Positions 33,271 to 44,980 of a DNA stretch of 64,000 nt are shown here, in pieces. Position 1 is the stretch's first letter. The number at the start of each line of letters is the position of its first letter. Under the pieces are notes generated by a model that was given only the letters and a program-made list of their open reading frames with translations, was not told the DNA's origin and did not search any database. A program made the position numbers and the translations under genes. Origin of the DNA: Dichetophora obliterata (lineage: Eukaryota > Arthropoda > Insecta > Diptera > Sciomyzidae); NCBI GenBank assembly GCA_963920525.1, contig OY986435.1, positions 103,329,615 to 103,393,614 of the forward strand. Direction: 5' to 3'.

Positions 33271-34551
33271 TCATTAGAAAGGCCATAAATAATTCCTTAT
33301 AGTGTCAATAATATTGATATCCGTATCATAATGTAAGAACTATAACCAATTTTAAAAAAGACGAATTATTTTTTTTTACTACAAAAAGGACCCGTGTTTC
33401 CGGCCAAAGGGGCGGGGGGAGAGTTCGATTTTTTCAACCATTATAAACTTCGTAAAAAAAATGCTTCCTTGTACTTTAAAACATTTTAAAATCCAATTAT
33501 TTCATTAAACTAAATTTGATCCTAATTTTTAACGACAGTTGAAATTAACGGGTTTCAATATGGGCTCACAATATTTTCCTTTGATTTTGAAAATAAATTC
33601 TTACCGTGGTAGTACTTTTTGTTATTTAGAAAATACTAAGAGTACGTTTTTACTTTTCTCCGAAGCAACCCTGGACCAGTCAAGCTACGAACTCTACATA
33701 CGTTCCACAATCAAACGTGACAACCATAATAGCTCGAAACTGTTGTGTCTTCTCATAGAAGTAAATTATAAGGAAGCGGTGTAGTTGAAGTGAAATGAAG
33801 TATTTTACAAACACAGTGAAGTTGACACAAACACAAAAACATTTAAAGAGGGACGCATTCAATTATGTAGTAAAGAAAGGCGTACATTATTTTTTATTTT
33901 TTAGATGTATGCTTACTATGCAATTTTTATATAGCACCGTTATATAATATGTTGCATTACCAACTTTTTTACAGAGAAAAGCATTGCTAAAATAAAGTAA
34001 AAGACATGAACTCAGAATAAAACTGAAACGACAAAAGTTACTTTTAATGATTTTTTAAAAATTCATTTGAAAAAACTATTTTTTATAAACTATTTTATTT
34101 CTATGTGTCTTCTTGACTGCTGTGTCTACTCGTAAGAAAACAGCAGTTTATTGCTGTGAACCGTAATAAGCCTTTAATGCAGTGCCAAAAAAAATCCCGA
34201 ATATCTATCATAAGTATATCTATCATATCTATCAAAAAAAATTATTAAAGATCAAGTTATCACAAACTCACAAAGAATGAGGAAGATATCGTTACCTAGA
34301 TTTTACACAGTAAAGATGGTGTGACAAATGTTTCTGTGCTATAAATTCAATTTACACATGTTTAAAGTTATGACGTTAATGAAGGAAAATAGTGATATGG
34401 TATATAGTTTGCTTTGCTTTCTATTTTCGAACAGCTTAAACGTTTTTAATATAAACTTTTGGACACAATTACTTTTTCTCTAAAATATACAGAATATATT
34501 TAAAACACTTATTATAATCAAAATATTCAAGATCACTACTGCCATGCATAA
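33271..34551. other. unassigned AT-rich DNA
   Basis: About 1.3 kb with short ORFs only, none resembling known proteins. A TATCTATCATA repeat patch lies at 34200-34230. Confidence 0.4.
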
Positions 34552-35078
34552 ATTAGGGTTTTCACAAGCTGTCGTATTGTTGTATTGTCGTATTATTTCA
34601 CAACAGTTGTATATTTTTTGTTGTTGGCTTCCACATAAAACTAATGTACGAAAATACAATCGCGTTTGGTATATATACTGTTTGTCGTATTTTGCCAGTG
34701 CTGTTCTTTTTTGTTACGAATTTGTTATTACCGTGCACATTTCATAAGTAGCATCACCACCATAACAGCTTTTCTTTTTATTTTGCAAGGCAAATATGTT
34801 TGAAGAAGAAATTGAAAGTTTGGACGTGGCTTTCTGATTCATAACAAGATCAAGTCTATACTTTTCGCACAAAGCTCTTATTATTTCATTCTTTTCGTTT
34901 TGTTTAGGCATTAAAAAAAAATCTATTTTCTCCAGTCATTTGTCTGTTTCTTCAGTCAGCTGTATAAATACGACATACAACAAAATAAACCCTTAGGGTA
35001 TGTTCACAGTTGTTGTATTTTTTTATTGAAAACGCAATACGACATACAACAATACGACAGCTTGTGAAAACCCTAAAT
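34552..35078. mobile_element. MITE-like element, about 527 bp, TIR TAGGGTTTTCACAAGCTG
   Basis: Left end TAGGGTTTTCACAAGCTGTC pairs with the inverse at 35060-35078, and a GTCGTATTGTTGTAT segment is shared by both arms. AAT stands on both sides (a 3-bp duplication), suggestive of PIF/Harbinger-like transposition. The interior contains a minus-strand open frame from 34911 to 34714 (65 codons, MPKQNEKNEIIRALCEKYRL), possibly the first exon left from an autonomous parent. Confidence 0.6.
34714..34911 (-). CDS. 65-aa Lys-rich open frame inside MITE, unknown
   Basis: The minus frame starts at ATG 34911 and reads MPKQNEKNEIIRALCEKYRL, then a Ser-rich stretch and KKKSCYGGD, ending at 34714. The N-terminal 25 residues look like a charged helix. 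No family is recognised. It lies wholly within a two-ended MITE, so a role as a remnant of the parent transposon's protein is inferred, not shown. Confidence 0.25.
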   Translation of the reverse strand: MPKQNEKNEIIRALCEKYRLDLVMNQKATSKLSISSSNIFALQNKKKSCYGGDATYEMCTVITNS

Positions 35079-35152
35079 ATGTTCCAATATTCAAATAAAT
35101 TTTTGTTTTATTTAATCATAACGTATAGTAAGTATATTTCTTTTCCACTTAC

Positions 35153-35455
35153 TGTCATCGAATGGCAGACGGTTTTGGCGTGTTTCTCAATCAAATGCTT
35201 GTGAACACCACGAAAGTAATTATTGCAAATACTTCCATTTCTATTCAGAATCTTTTTCTTTACTGAATCATTTAGAGACAAGGTAGACACTGCGTTGGAT
35301 ATGTGCCGAATTTTCGGTGTGCATGTATTTAAAGTAAGGTATTTGACATTTTCTTCTTTGGTTCTCTTGACACTGTCGCGGCTCGGCAATGACCGAGGAA
35401 GTGAAAGAAAGCTCATTATTGCACTGATAATTGTAAAGTTCACAAGCAAAATCAA
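35153..35455 (-). CDS. unassigned open frame ending at a consensus splice donor
   Basis: The minus strand is open from 35455 with SRDSVKRTKEENVKYLTLN..., KIRHISNAVSTLSLNDSVKK, NRNGSICNNYFRGVHKHL and ends HSMT exactly at a GTAAGT donor (35147-35152, phase 0). Basic-residue-rich and soluble. The upstream acceptor is not clear (CAATTATCAG near 35430 is weak). It starts about 75 bp from the MITE at 34552-35078 and could be a second exon of the same lost transposon or a host gene fragment. No domain is recognised. Confidence 0.3.
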
Positions 35456-35489
35456 AAATTTTGTGTTTTAACTCAAAGTGACGCAATTT

Positions 35490-36519
35490 TTCTCAAGGGT
35501 AAAAAAACAATAAACCTTTATCACAATCAAAAAGAATGCACAGAAAAATTGATTTTATATATTTTCAAAATTTATAAGGCGTCAATTCAAGAACACTATT
35601 TGTTATGGCTTTTTCTAATTTTTGTTATTTGCTAATCCCAAATTACTTTTTATGAATGAAAAGGTAAAGAAAAACACTTTATTATGGCGAGGGCCAACCA
35701 CCGATTGTTTGTGTTGACCGTGAGCCGGATTGTAATTAAATTTTCTTTTCGTTTGTGTATGCAAAATTAAAGAGATCTTCGAATCACTTGTTCGCTTATG
35801 TAGTTATTTTTAGATAATTTAAAGAAAAAGCTCGAAATGTTAATGAAAAAATTTCTTGAAGTATAGGAAGCTTTAAAAAGTGTTTGCATATATTTTCATT
35901 TCTAAAATTTTCTGGCCAAACTCCGCGAGATCAAAATCTATACAAATAAAAGTTGAGCATATTAAGAGATAAGAAGATGATAGTAAAATATTTTCAAACA
36001 ATAAATTGAACTCAATTTGGTGCATAGTATATTACTCAGTTTGAATAACAAATATTTATGAAGAATAAAACAATTAGTGCAGCACAATCTCATAGCCAAG
36101 AGGGGTTTTGGGTTTAAAAACCCCCACCCAAGGAGTCCGTAAGCATACTAAAAAATTAAATAAATAATTTATTAAAAGGCAATTCATAATTAAAAAAAAT
36201 TCATGAATTACGAAAATATTTTGCAAAAAATTTTTAGTTGTTTAAAAACCATAAACATATGTAATACTTCTATATTGGCAGTACACTAAAGGTACATTCC
36301 TCAACATTAGAGTACAGATATATTGTTATATGAGCAAAAAAATATATAAGCGAATGTACCCGAAAAAAATTTCAAAATCAAAAAAATTTCAATTAAAATT
36401 TTTCTTATTGGAATTTTATTTTTAACGTTTTTATTATTGTTGCTTAGTTCAATTAAAAAAAAATGGCACTATGCTGTTTTTTGTGCAAAACAAGCAAATC
36501 AAATAATTTTGTATGCGTA
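35490..36519. other. unassigned AT-rich DNA
   Basis: The only structure noted is GGGGTTTTGGG.TTTAAAAACCCCCACCC at 36104-36130. No gene. Confidence 0.4.
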
Positions 36520-36649
36520 AGTACTAGGGTAGTCAATCCCGGAATCCCGGACGATTTAAGCCCCTTTAAATCCCGAGATTTTCTTTCCAGGATACCGGGA
36601 TTTGTAAATAAAAAATGTATATTACAAATATTCATATAAATGCAACCAT

Positions 36650-37015
36650 TTCAATTTAAGTTGATATAAATATAGAATTAGAAAAATCTTTTGTTGGGGC
36701 TGAAAAAGATTGTTAGGACGATGAGTGTGATTCACTAGAGCAAAAACTTTGCAATGTTTTAGAAGAATTTGCAAAATCGGGAAGTTAGATATGTATTATA
36801 AAATTGTCAGATATTCTGAGTTAGGAAATAATTTTGTTTTGTGGTGAAGGCAATCGTGATCAAAACTTACAAATTGCTTACGATTATCGTACATGTATTT
36901 CTCGAACTAGCATAGAATCAGATTTATTATAATATCCAGACAAAACTCTCTAATGAAAAATAAGACGCGTTGATCAGCTTAATGTATTGCTTCAAAAATA
37001 ATTAAAAGAATCAAT
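36650..37015 (+). pseudogene. hAT transposase remnant with hATC dimerisation region
   Basis: Frames on the plus strand give ELEKSFVGAEKDC, a stop, DDECDSLEQKLCNVLEEFAK, then after further decay RTSIESD and QTKLSNEK-DALISLMYCFKN, separated by stops. 'tSiESe...' followed by 'R-rLs-ekl-al--L---F' is the hallmark of the hAT C-terminal dimerisation domain. The catalytic N-terminal two thirds are absent, and the element is only about 1.35 kb. Dead copy. Confidence 0.6.
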
Positions 37016-37216
37016 TTAATTTTGAAAAGTATTTTCCAACCTTAATTTGCCTTAAACACAGAAAAAAAAAACCATGAAGACGGTGTCTAAAAAAATGTTT
37101 AACATTTATATAATAATACCTTAAACTATTCTGTTTTTTCTTTTATTTTTTTGTTTTTTAAATTAATACAATGTGCAAGTCATTAATATTATTTAAGTTT
37201 TTTGTGTTTATTTACA

Positions 37217-37662
37217 ATAAGGGTATTCACAATTGTGTTGTATCGTGATATTGTGGCTTTTTTTTCCATAGTTGAAAACCACAATTATGAGCACCTTTTA
37301 AAATAGAATTTGTGGTTGGGAATCTGTCACTATAGCTTTTTGTTACTATGCAAATAAATTAACTAACTATCCAATTTTATATAATTTATTAATATATGGC
37401 ATAAAAAGTTTAACGTGCATTTTGAGTTTCTTCCATTTTTGCAATTAGAAAATAGTTGGCAACCGATCACTTATTTATTGAACTTTAAAATCCACGTTCG
37501 TTAAACATATCATTGAGCTACATAAAATTACCACACTTTTGGTTTTTAGAGATTTCATGTAAAACAATAAAAAATATAAAAACCGCTCGGTAAAGTGTGG
37601 TATCAATACCATGGGGTTTTTTAACTTCACTGCAAACAACGCAATTGTGAATACCCTTAATG
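37217..37662. mobile_element. nested MITE, TIR AAGGGTATTCACAATTG
   Basis: AAGGGTATTCACAATTGTGT at the left and the inverse at 37640-37662 (CAATTGTGAATACCCTT). AAT stands on both sides, as for the MITE at 34552-35078. Inner arms also pair (ACCACA near 37300 and 37530). Non-coding. Confidence 0.55.
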
Positions 37663-38114
37663 TATTTTGTTTTATTTTTGTTGCTTTATAAATGAATTAA
37701 TTTACATTTGCTTAGTTTCAAGTAATATATAACAAAAAATTGTATAAAAAAATTTTGAATTATTTACTTCCTAAAGTTTTCAATCCTGAACTAATCCCGG
37801 GATCCCGGGGTCATTCAGATTTTCATCCGGATATAATCTAGAGATTGAGAAAAGGTTCCGGTATTGAACTCTCTAGTAAGAACCTACATATGAGCCGTTT
37901 ATTTTGAAAGTGGGGCAAGTCCATTTTTGAAAAAAATAGAGATAATGATAACTTTATAAACAATTTATAGTAAAAAATCAGATTGCCTTATTTTTGGCAA
38001 AAAGGAAGTTTTAGGTATTAACGGTATTGCAATAACGTTTATTTTAAAGTGGTGCAAGTCCATCTTAGGTTGAAACTATTTTTTCGAATATATTACGACG
38101 GTATTTAAAATAAT

Positions 38115-38201
38115 AATTAGCAGAGCTCGGATTTTGATGACCTAAAAACCTCAGAAAATGACCTAAAAAATGACAAAAATGACCTAAAAACTGCAGATTA
38201 T
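38115..38201 (-). repeat. short tandem repeat at LINE breakpoint
   Basis: TGACCTAAAAA-type units occur at about 38138, 38158, 38177 with variable spacing. They create the apparent peptide FLGHFCHFLGHFLRFLGH in the LINE frame. Confidence 0.6.
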
Positions 38202-38840
38202 TTTTGTTAAAGATGCTGTTAAGTTGGAATAGGCCTTGGATTGAGAGCTCGTTTAAAAAATAACTATCGGATGAACTTTCAGACGAAGGTAAAAATATTC
38301 CAGGAATTTTAGAACAGCAGTTCCAAGAAACGTTTGGCAGGTTAAAATCACCAGTTATTAATATATGATCATTAGATTGCAGTTTTGAGCAAACTTTACT
38401 AAAAGAAGCCAAATGTTTGCTATAAACTTCTAAGGTAGAAAGGGGAGGAATATATGAGCATGTAATAAAAAGGCTCAAGGAACCAAACTTAACATGAACA
38501 CAACAGAATTCAATGTCCAAGGATTCTGGAATTAATAACTCTTCAGAGAAATGTGTCGCCTTGACTGCAATCAACACAGCCCCGCCTTTTGAGCAAAAAC
38601 CAGGAATGGAGTTTCTATCTTTGCGGTATACGTTAAATTTGTTGCACAGAATTTCAGTATTTAGAGTGTTAGGTTTCAGCCAAGTCTCACTAAAAGCAAT
38701 TATATTAAAGTGAAGGTTGTGACTCAAAATTAATATATTATTTAGTTTTGTGTTAATGCCATGAACGTTTTGGTAAAGGATAAGGAACTGAAAGCAACAA
38801 TCTAGTTTTTTTGATTCTTGTTAAGAACCGGTAAAGTAGC
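38202..38840 (-). pseudogene. LINE endonuclease (APE) fragment, truncated before the RT
   Basis: The minus strand reads LYQNVHGINTKLNNIL, NIIAFSETWLKP, RKDRNSIPGFCSKGGAVLIAV, DIEFCCVHVKFGS, ITCSYIPPLSTLEVY, ILITGDFNLPNVSW, then LFQLNSIFNKNNLQF. This is the AP-endonuclease domain of a Jockey/CR1-type non-LTR retrotransposon that nicks target DNA. At about 38205 the LINE sequence stops and gives way to tandem FLGH units coded by TGACCTAAAAA repeats. It has lost its 3' part including the RT, which is the reverse of the usual 5' truncation. The frame itself is almost free of lesions. Confidence 0.8.
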
Positions 38841-38940
38841 CAAAGAAGTTGCAGGCCGAGGTCTATAAATAAATTCATGCACCATCGTATTGTCAGGCCA
38901 AAACTTTTGATCCAATACTTTGTTAAAAAGATCACCAGGC

Positions 38941-39563
38941 AAAGATATTTTATATATATTTTAATATCATTACATATTTAATATCATTACATATCAATAT
39001 CATATTTGCATGTTGTAGAAACATATTTCTTGCTGATTCAAAATATATTTTCCGTTGACATATTCAATCACAGTGTTTAAAAGCAAATCAATTCTTTCAT
39101 TTCATATTCATTTTCTCGCTCTCGGACCGAACATTTTGATTGCTGATTGAAACGCCAAACATGCCGAACTTTCCAGTGTTGGCTGCAGTCATTTTGTATA
39201 ATAGCATAAAAAAAGTAGGTAACAGTATTAAAAAGTGAAGTTGATTGTGTCTTCAAGTAACCCTTAACATAAACAACTAGCTAGTATGTCAGATATATGC
39301 AAACCATTTTGTTTAAGATATTATAATAAAAATTCAGAGTAAGTAATATCAGTTCGTATACTTTAATTCGTTAATTTTAAGTACAAAAATGCAAATTAGG
39401 GTTGTGCTTTTTTGTGTTTTGACATACTTTTAGCATAACCATCAAACAAACCAGAGATAAAGAGATAGGAAACTCAAATTTTGTGACGTCAAAACATATG
39501 TTTTTTCCGTTTTTCTGTACTTTGGTGAAACTCGTTTATTGTGTACGTGAGTTCACCTCAGAT
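38941..39563. other. unassigned AT-rich DNA
   Basis: Repeated ATATCATTACATAT words at 38965-39000. No gene seen. Confidence 0.4.
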
Positions 39564-40654
39564 CAGTGTTGCCGCGACGATTCTAAAAAAAGTATCCATG
39601 AAAAGGTCACAAATGTATTCACTTCAGAAAAAAAGTATCCACATATTAAAGTACTAAAACCCAATTTTTTAAGCTTTAATAATAATTCTATTTATTTAAT
39701 TTTAAGACTAACAAATAACCTTGTTAAAATGTAATAGTAAGAAACAAAGCATGTACAATGTACATTTGTAAAATAATAAATAATAATATTAAGAACTTGT
39801 GCTTGAATATTTTAAATATTTTTAGGATTTGTTTTTTTAAAAGCTAAAATAATGAACAACGATATTTAAACTTTAAAGGTATTGCAATACTCATAAAAAA
39901 TTTTGGATTGTGTTCAAAATGGTGTTCAATTAGAGCCTTTCGAAGAAAGAGCTTCGGCGCTGTTGTTGATATTTACTTTTTTATTAATCTTAAAAATTAA
40001 AACCAAAAATATAATTAATTACTATGAGTCCTGGCCATAGCAGGACTAGAAAAAATAAAAATTTAAAATTGGCAGAATGACTCGCTTTTTAAATTTAAGT
40101 TCTAAAAACAGGGTTTCTTACTGGTTATTCAGTGTAAAATATACGATTTTTTAAAATTTTGATAGCGAAAGCCACTAATGTGAATAACATATTGGTATTT
40201 CAGATGATTCGGCAGAAAATCTTCTGTTTTCGGTACAACACATTGCCGAAAAAAATAGTTTTGAAATAAATGAGTGCAAAGAGAGTAAGTATATATATTT
40301 CTGATGTGCGCTTGATACCTGCTAAAACGACCGTGGAAGCGGAAATAGCGTCAGTATCCTTACAAAAATTTAACAGTTAATTCTCAAAAACTATACTTTT
40401 GAAAGATTAAGAAGAAAAAGAAGATACCAGTTTTAGACAACCGGCGCCTGCCTTAAAAAGGAGCACATGTACATTTCAGTACTTCATTCAGTATGTTATA
40501 TTTTGTGTTATTTTCATATTTTTTATAAATTATGTTTTTTACATGAATCTTAAAGTTTTGATATTTATACAAATATCATAGTAGCTGTTAATTTGCGATT
40601 AATAAAAAATTAGATTATATTATTATATTTCAAAAATAATTACTATCATAATGT

Positions 40655-41220
40655 AATCCTTGAGGAAGATGCTTATGATAAGTAATTGATTACGATTACA
40701 AATAATCAAAAAATAATTACGACTACTTGGAATTACGAAAATAATCAAAAAGAATTAAATGTAATCAAGAAAAAATAGTCTGACTACTTTTAGAAATTAT
40801 TTTTGATTCTGTTTGAGGTCGACTCGCATCGTTTCAACGGTGAGGTTGTGAAGTGCAACCAGTCATTTTTAACTGAAATCGCTCATACGCTGATACGGCT
40901 TTTTCAGTTAACACATTTATACGAATAACAGTTACACGGAAACTTAATCAGTTTTATTATCAAAATTGTTTTGAGCTACAGTATGAACTTTGGGTTCATG
41001 GTTCCTTCTCTGTTACCGCTGCTAATGCTATACATAATAAAAAAAAAGAATCAAACATAATTTCTAAAAGTACTCTGATTATTTTTCTTGATTACTTTTA
41101 ATTCTTATTGATTATTTTTGACATCTAAAGTAATCGTAATTATTTTGCGACTTTTATAATTATATTATGATTATAAACAGAAAAGAATTGTACTTAATCA
41201 ATTATTTTACAATTTTAAAA
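40655..41220. repeat. inverted repeat with TAATCGTAATTA-rich arms
   Basis: Arms about 40655-40812 and 41046-41220 are complementary, dense in GTAATC/GATTAC and sharing TTTCTAAAAGTA. The 230-bp spacer contains an unrelated GC-richer stretch (GTCGACTCGCATCGTTTCAACG) that recurs diverged at 53215-53300. Non-coding, MITE-like. Confidence 0.6.
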
Positions 41221-41668
41221 AAATAATCGAATTGCTAATGAATACGATTAGTAATAATTATTTAACAGCTATGATACAAAATAATATATAAATACATAAA
41301 AAAGTAAATTAATAGCTTATTCAGTTAAGTGTAATATAAATAAAATGGGTTGCTATTGCCCTTTATTTATATTAAATTTAAAAACTATTCGTTTTTAAGT
41401 ATTTTGCAAAACAATATACCTTTACTTATTGAAAAAGAATCTACTAGTCGTATCGTTTAAAGTGAGACTTAAATTAGAAAAACTTTATTTATCACAAAAT
41501 TGTAAAGTTCTTCGTAAAGAGGTTGCGTTAATGCATTTTTTGATAAATAAAAAATTACTGTCCAAAAATGTCTCAATTTCATAATTTTTCTTAAAGTTTT
41601 TGTTGAATTTAAAGAAATGCCTCCTTTTTTATATTTTTGCAAATAAAAACATATATTCATATATGAGT

Positions 41669-41996
41669 GTGGCGTAGAGTGCGTGGCCCCTAAGCTAAAG
41701 AACCGTGGTAGCCCGGGTTCAATTCCAGCTAAGACAGAAATTTTTTTCAATGGAATTAATTTTCTGTTCGGTCGTCACCTCTCTGCAGACAATGGCAAAC
41801 CTCAGAGAGTAAAAATTGCCATGTAAAGCTTCTTGAGAACATAAGCCGTTCGGAGTCGGCATAAAACACGTAGGTCCAGTTCTCGATCATTTGTGATCAA
41901 ACATTTAATAACACGCACAACACAATTGATCAATAGAAGCTAGGTCAAAGTCCTTTCAAGGGCTGAAATGGCCAGTTTTTTTTTATTTTTTTTTTT
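41669..41996 (+). mobile_element. tRNA-derived SINE with 15-bp TSD
   Basis: The head has Pol III A-box-like TGGCGTAGAGTG (41670-41681) and B-box GTTCAATTC (41717-41725). The body contains GCCGTTCGGAGTCGGC (41845-41860), which I recall from a common SINE of higher flies. The tail is T-rich (41976-41996). The element is bracketed by the perfect 15-bp direct repeat TATTCATATATGAGT (41654-41668 and 41996-42010), sharing a T at the junction. A textbook target-primed insertion, mobilised by some LINE in trans. Confidence 0.85.
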
Positions 41997-42051
41997 ATTC
42001 ATATATGAGTATGAAAAAAGTATCCATAAATTTTTCCTAACGGCAACACTG

Positions 42052-42535
42052 CTTGGACTTATTCCTATGGTGTAATTATATTAAGATAATTTCACCATGA
42101 TGTTTCAGGGATGCTTTCCATTGCATTTCCGAAGTCTTTTTTGGTATACCTTTTGTTACCCATTTTGTTCCAATAATATGCAGTTTTACAGTTTGCGGAC
42201 CTCAAACGTAACTGGTGAAATTCTTCAATCTACCATAAGCCAGGGTTGTATTCCGTTGATTTTACGACCACTTATAAATGTTTTGTGCTAGTATTAGAGC
42301 CAATTTAACGTAAAATCGAACATAGTGCTATCCCTCTCCAACGGAGTTTCCCATCTTTTTATCTCTGAAACAAACATTTCAGCGAAGAGAACACATTAAC
42401 AAAAATGAACACCGAACATGTTTGGCTAGCATAACCACGGCATTAGAGAGAAAAATTTCTGCACGCTCTCAACTTGATTAACATTATTTTAAATCACACA
42501 AAAACATGCTGAGGGTTATCAGTGAATTCAGCTTA
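42052..42535. other. unassigned AT-rich DNA
   Basis: No identifiable feature. Confidence 0.4.
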
Positions 42536-42655
42536 ACTACACAACATGGCTGTCGTATTATATTGAGAGAAGCTCTCTCGACAAAGAGAGAAAAGCTTTG
42601 TTTGCTGTTATATTGTGGTGCTGGTTAAATATAGGCATCAAATAAAATGCGTGAT
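42536..42655 (+). repeat. direct repeat unit flanking the Helitron, copy A
   Basis: CTACACAACATGG through GGCATCAAATAAAATGCGT matches 44981-45109 in the same orientation at roughly 85 percent by eye. It contains paired GAGAGAAGCTCTC...CGACAAAGAGAGAAAAGC. The repeat type is not identified. Confidence 0.55.
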
Positions 42656-42813
42656 TTTGCAATAATTAAAGAATACATTTTTCGAAAAACTTGGTAAGCT
42701 ATAAAAATCTATCTTATCATAGGAATCAAATAAAAAAAGAATTATCAAAATCGGTTCAGCGGTTACCGAGCTTATTTTGGATGAAATTTCGTGAGTCTCC
42801 TTTTATATAATAA

Positions 42814-44828
42814 CTAGCAAATACCCGCCGCTTCGCCTGCGATAAAAATATTAAATAATATGTAAAAATTTTAAATCTTAAAATTAAAGTATTGAGTTGT
42901 ATTAAATCAAATTCAAAATATGAAAATTATTGTTTTTGTTTTGTTTAATTATGAAAAAATGGTATAAATATAAAAAATTACTTTTTTTAATTTGATAACT
43001 TATTTAAAAGGTAATTGTTATGATGACATAAATTTACCTGGCTTTCTTTTTTTTTTGGCTTTTGAAAAAGTCCTGCATAACAGGGTTATAAAAAATTTGG
43101 GTAAAAAATTTTTTAAATTTGCAATCAAAAGTGTAATTTTTTACATACATTCTGAAAATAAATATATTCTTCTTAAATTTAAAAAAAATACCATTATAAT
43201 GACATCAAATTTTTGGCGATATCTCAAAAACTATAGACTTTCTCAATGCATAACAATGCATTTTTGTATGGACAGTCGTTGATTAATAAAATTAACGGTA
43301 ATTTTCTTTTCTTTTCAGAAATGTTTTGTACGGATATTAGGTATGTTTTAAAAAAACCTGTTATTATGACATTAAAAATTCTTGCGATATCTGAAAACTA
43401 TAGATTTTCTCAGTATAACTCATAAGCCTCAGAATGAGAAAAAAACGATCGAAATTTCATGTTTTGACTTAGCAAGCAAACATTTCCGCCATTTTCAAAT
43501 CGATTTTCATCCAATTTTCTTTGTTTGAAAGTTTAATTAAGTAAATTGGGTAATTATGTGAATTGAGAAAAGGCTAACCGTTACCTCACCAATGCAATGT
43601 TTTATATTGTTTTCAAAAACCTCTAAAATATCCAATTTGTACTAAACAATAGGCCAAGAGTTGCTTTTGTTGTACATATTTTTTTATTAATTTAATTTTT
43701 TTTTTTAATTTTCATTTTCCTTATACTTTCATATAACATAATTTACCTGCAAAAATTGTTTTTTTTTACACAAACAGTTTCTATCATTAAAAATCATGGG
43801 CCTCCTACCCCCCCTATGATTTTTTGGTGAAAACTAATTTGCTTAATATGTTGTTATATTTTTTGCAACGTGCTACAGCTTAAAAACTAATTTATGTGAA
43901 AAACATTTTCAAATATAGCTTAAAAAATAATTCTGTGAAAAATATTTCAAATACTTCAAACTATTTCAAAGTTATATACATAAATCTATGTTGTTATCTA
44001 TTTCCTTATCTATATATTCATAGTTAACCTTATAGTTATAGTAGGATTTGTCCTGACCCAATTCAATGAATTTTTTATGATCGTTTTGTGAATTTGTAAA
44101 AGTGTAAAGTGACTTTCGAACAAAACACATGCTAGACATTTCCGTTTGAACCATCAATGCATGACGATCAGAATTTTCTGATATATACAGCATTCTTATT
44201 GATGTATAGTATTGCCCGGCAGACGTTGTCCTGCCGCAGACCACCTTACTGCTATAAACGAATTTTCATGCTGTTCGGAAAAAAAATATTTATATATTCG
44301 CCCTTTTTAGTACAGTTGCCGAAAGTAGCCGTATGAACTTAATTAACAAATTTTAGTCTACTACAACCAAACCGTTCGAAGTATAACATTTTTGATTAAT
44401 TCTGGGCGGTAATGGGGGTGTGGCAAAATTTTTTCACTTAAATCATCTCATACTCAAAACAATAGAATGCCAGAATTTAAGCTCAATAGAGCTTAAATCT
44501 AGTGCGCTTTGCTTTGCTCCAAGCTTTTCCCCCGAAAAGTGGACTTAACTAAAGTGGGTCATGACCATTTTTAGTAAAGTTAGCGAAAGTAACCATACAA
44601 CGTAGATTACCAAATTCTAGTCTCATACGACCAAAATCGTCTGAAATATAGCATTTTTTTCAAAAAGTGGGCATGGAAAGTAGACGTGGCAAATCTAACA
44701 TAGCATATTACGATAAAGTTGGAATAACAAATCGTTTGATACCTATATCGTGTTAATCGGTTCAGTGGTTCTTGCGTGATTGTCAAACATCCGTGCAGTG
44801 TCACAACGTATTTATATATTCGTATAGA
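42814..44828 (-). mobile_element. non-autonomous Helitron, 2015 bp, both ends present
   Basis: On the minus strand it begins TCTATACGAATATATAAATACG after an A and ends GCGAAGCGGCGGGTATTTGCTAG before a T, satisfying A|TC...CTAG|T. A short GC hairpin (GCGAAGC..GCGGGT) sits just before CTAG, as expected. The interior has no helicase. It includes the motif repeated at 5380-5840 (in reverse). The plus-strand sequence next to its 3' end (42700-42813, ATCGGTTCAGCGGTTACC) looks like the 5' end of another Helitron, hinting at a tandem. Confidence 0.7.
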
Positions 44829-44980
44829 TAGACTAACACAATCTCAAGTGGGGAAAACTGGCTAGCAAGGTTGCAAAACATAATTTATATAACTTATTAC
44901 CAAATTCTAACAACTCCCCTCAAAATATTTGCAAAGAATATTAATCAACACTATATGACAGCAAGAATCTCAGTGAAAGC

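Larger units (their letters stand above)
36524..37876 (+). mobile_element. degenerate hAT transposon, about 1.35 kb
   Basis: Imperfect TIRs: ACTAGGGTAGTCAATCCCGG at the left and the inverse of 37855-37876 (ACTAGAGAGTTCAATACCGG). CCCGG words are repeated next to each end. Carries a decayed hAT C-terminal domain and a nested MITE. The TSD is not clean. Confidence 0.6.
39564..42051. mobile_element. hAT-type element, about 2.5 kb, TIR CAGTGTTGCCG
   Basis: CAGTGTTGCCG at the left and its inverse CGGCAACACTG at the right, each followed inward by AAAAAAGTATCCAT. CAGTGTTGCC is a classical hAT terminus. No clean 8-bp TSD and no transposase recognised, so it is old. It contains a hairpin at 40655-41220 and a later SINE insertion at 41669-41996. 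Confidence 0.55.

Noticed and set aside
36104..36130. GGGG/CCCC hairpin as a terminator or G-quadruplex signal
   Set aside because: A single short AT-flanked palindrome with no transcript context.
39483..39734. 83-aa plus-strand ORF
   Set aside because: Spans the left TIR of a hAT-type element; no domain and AT-driven composition.
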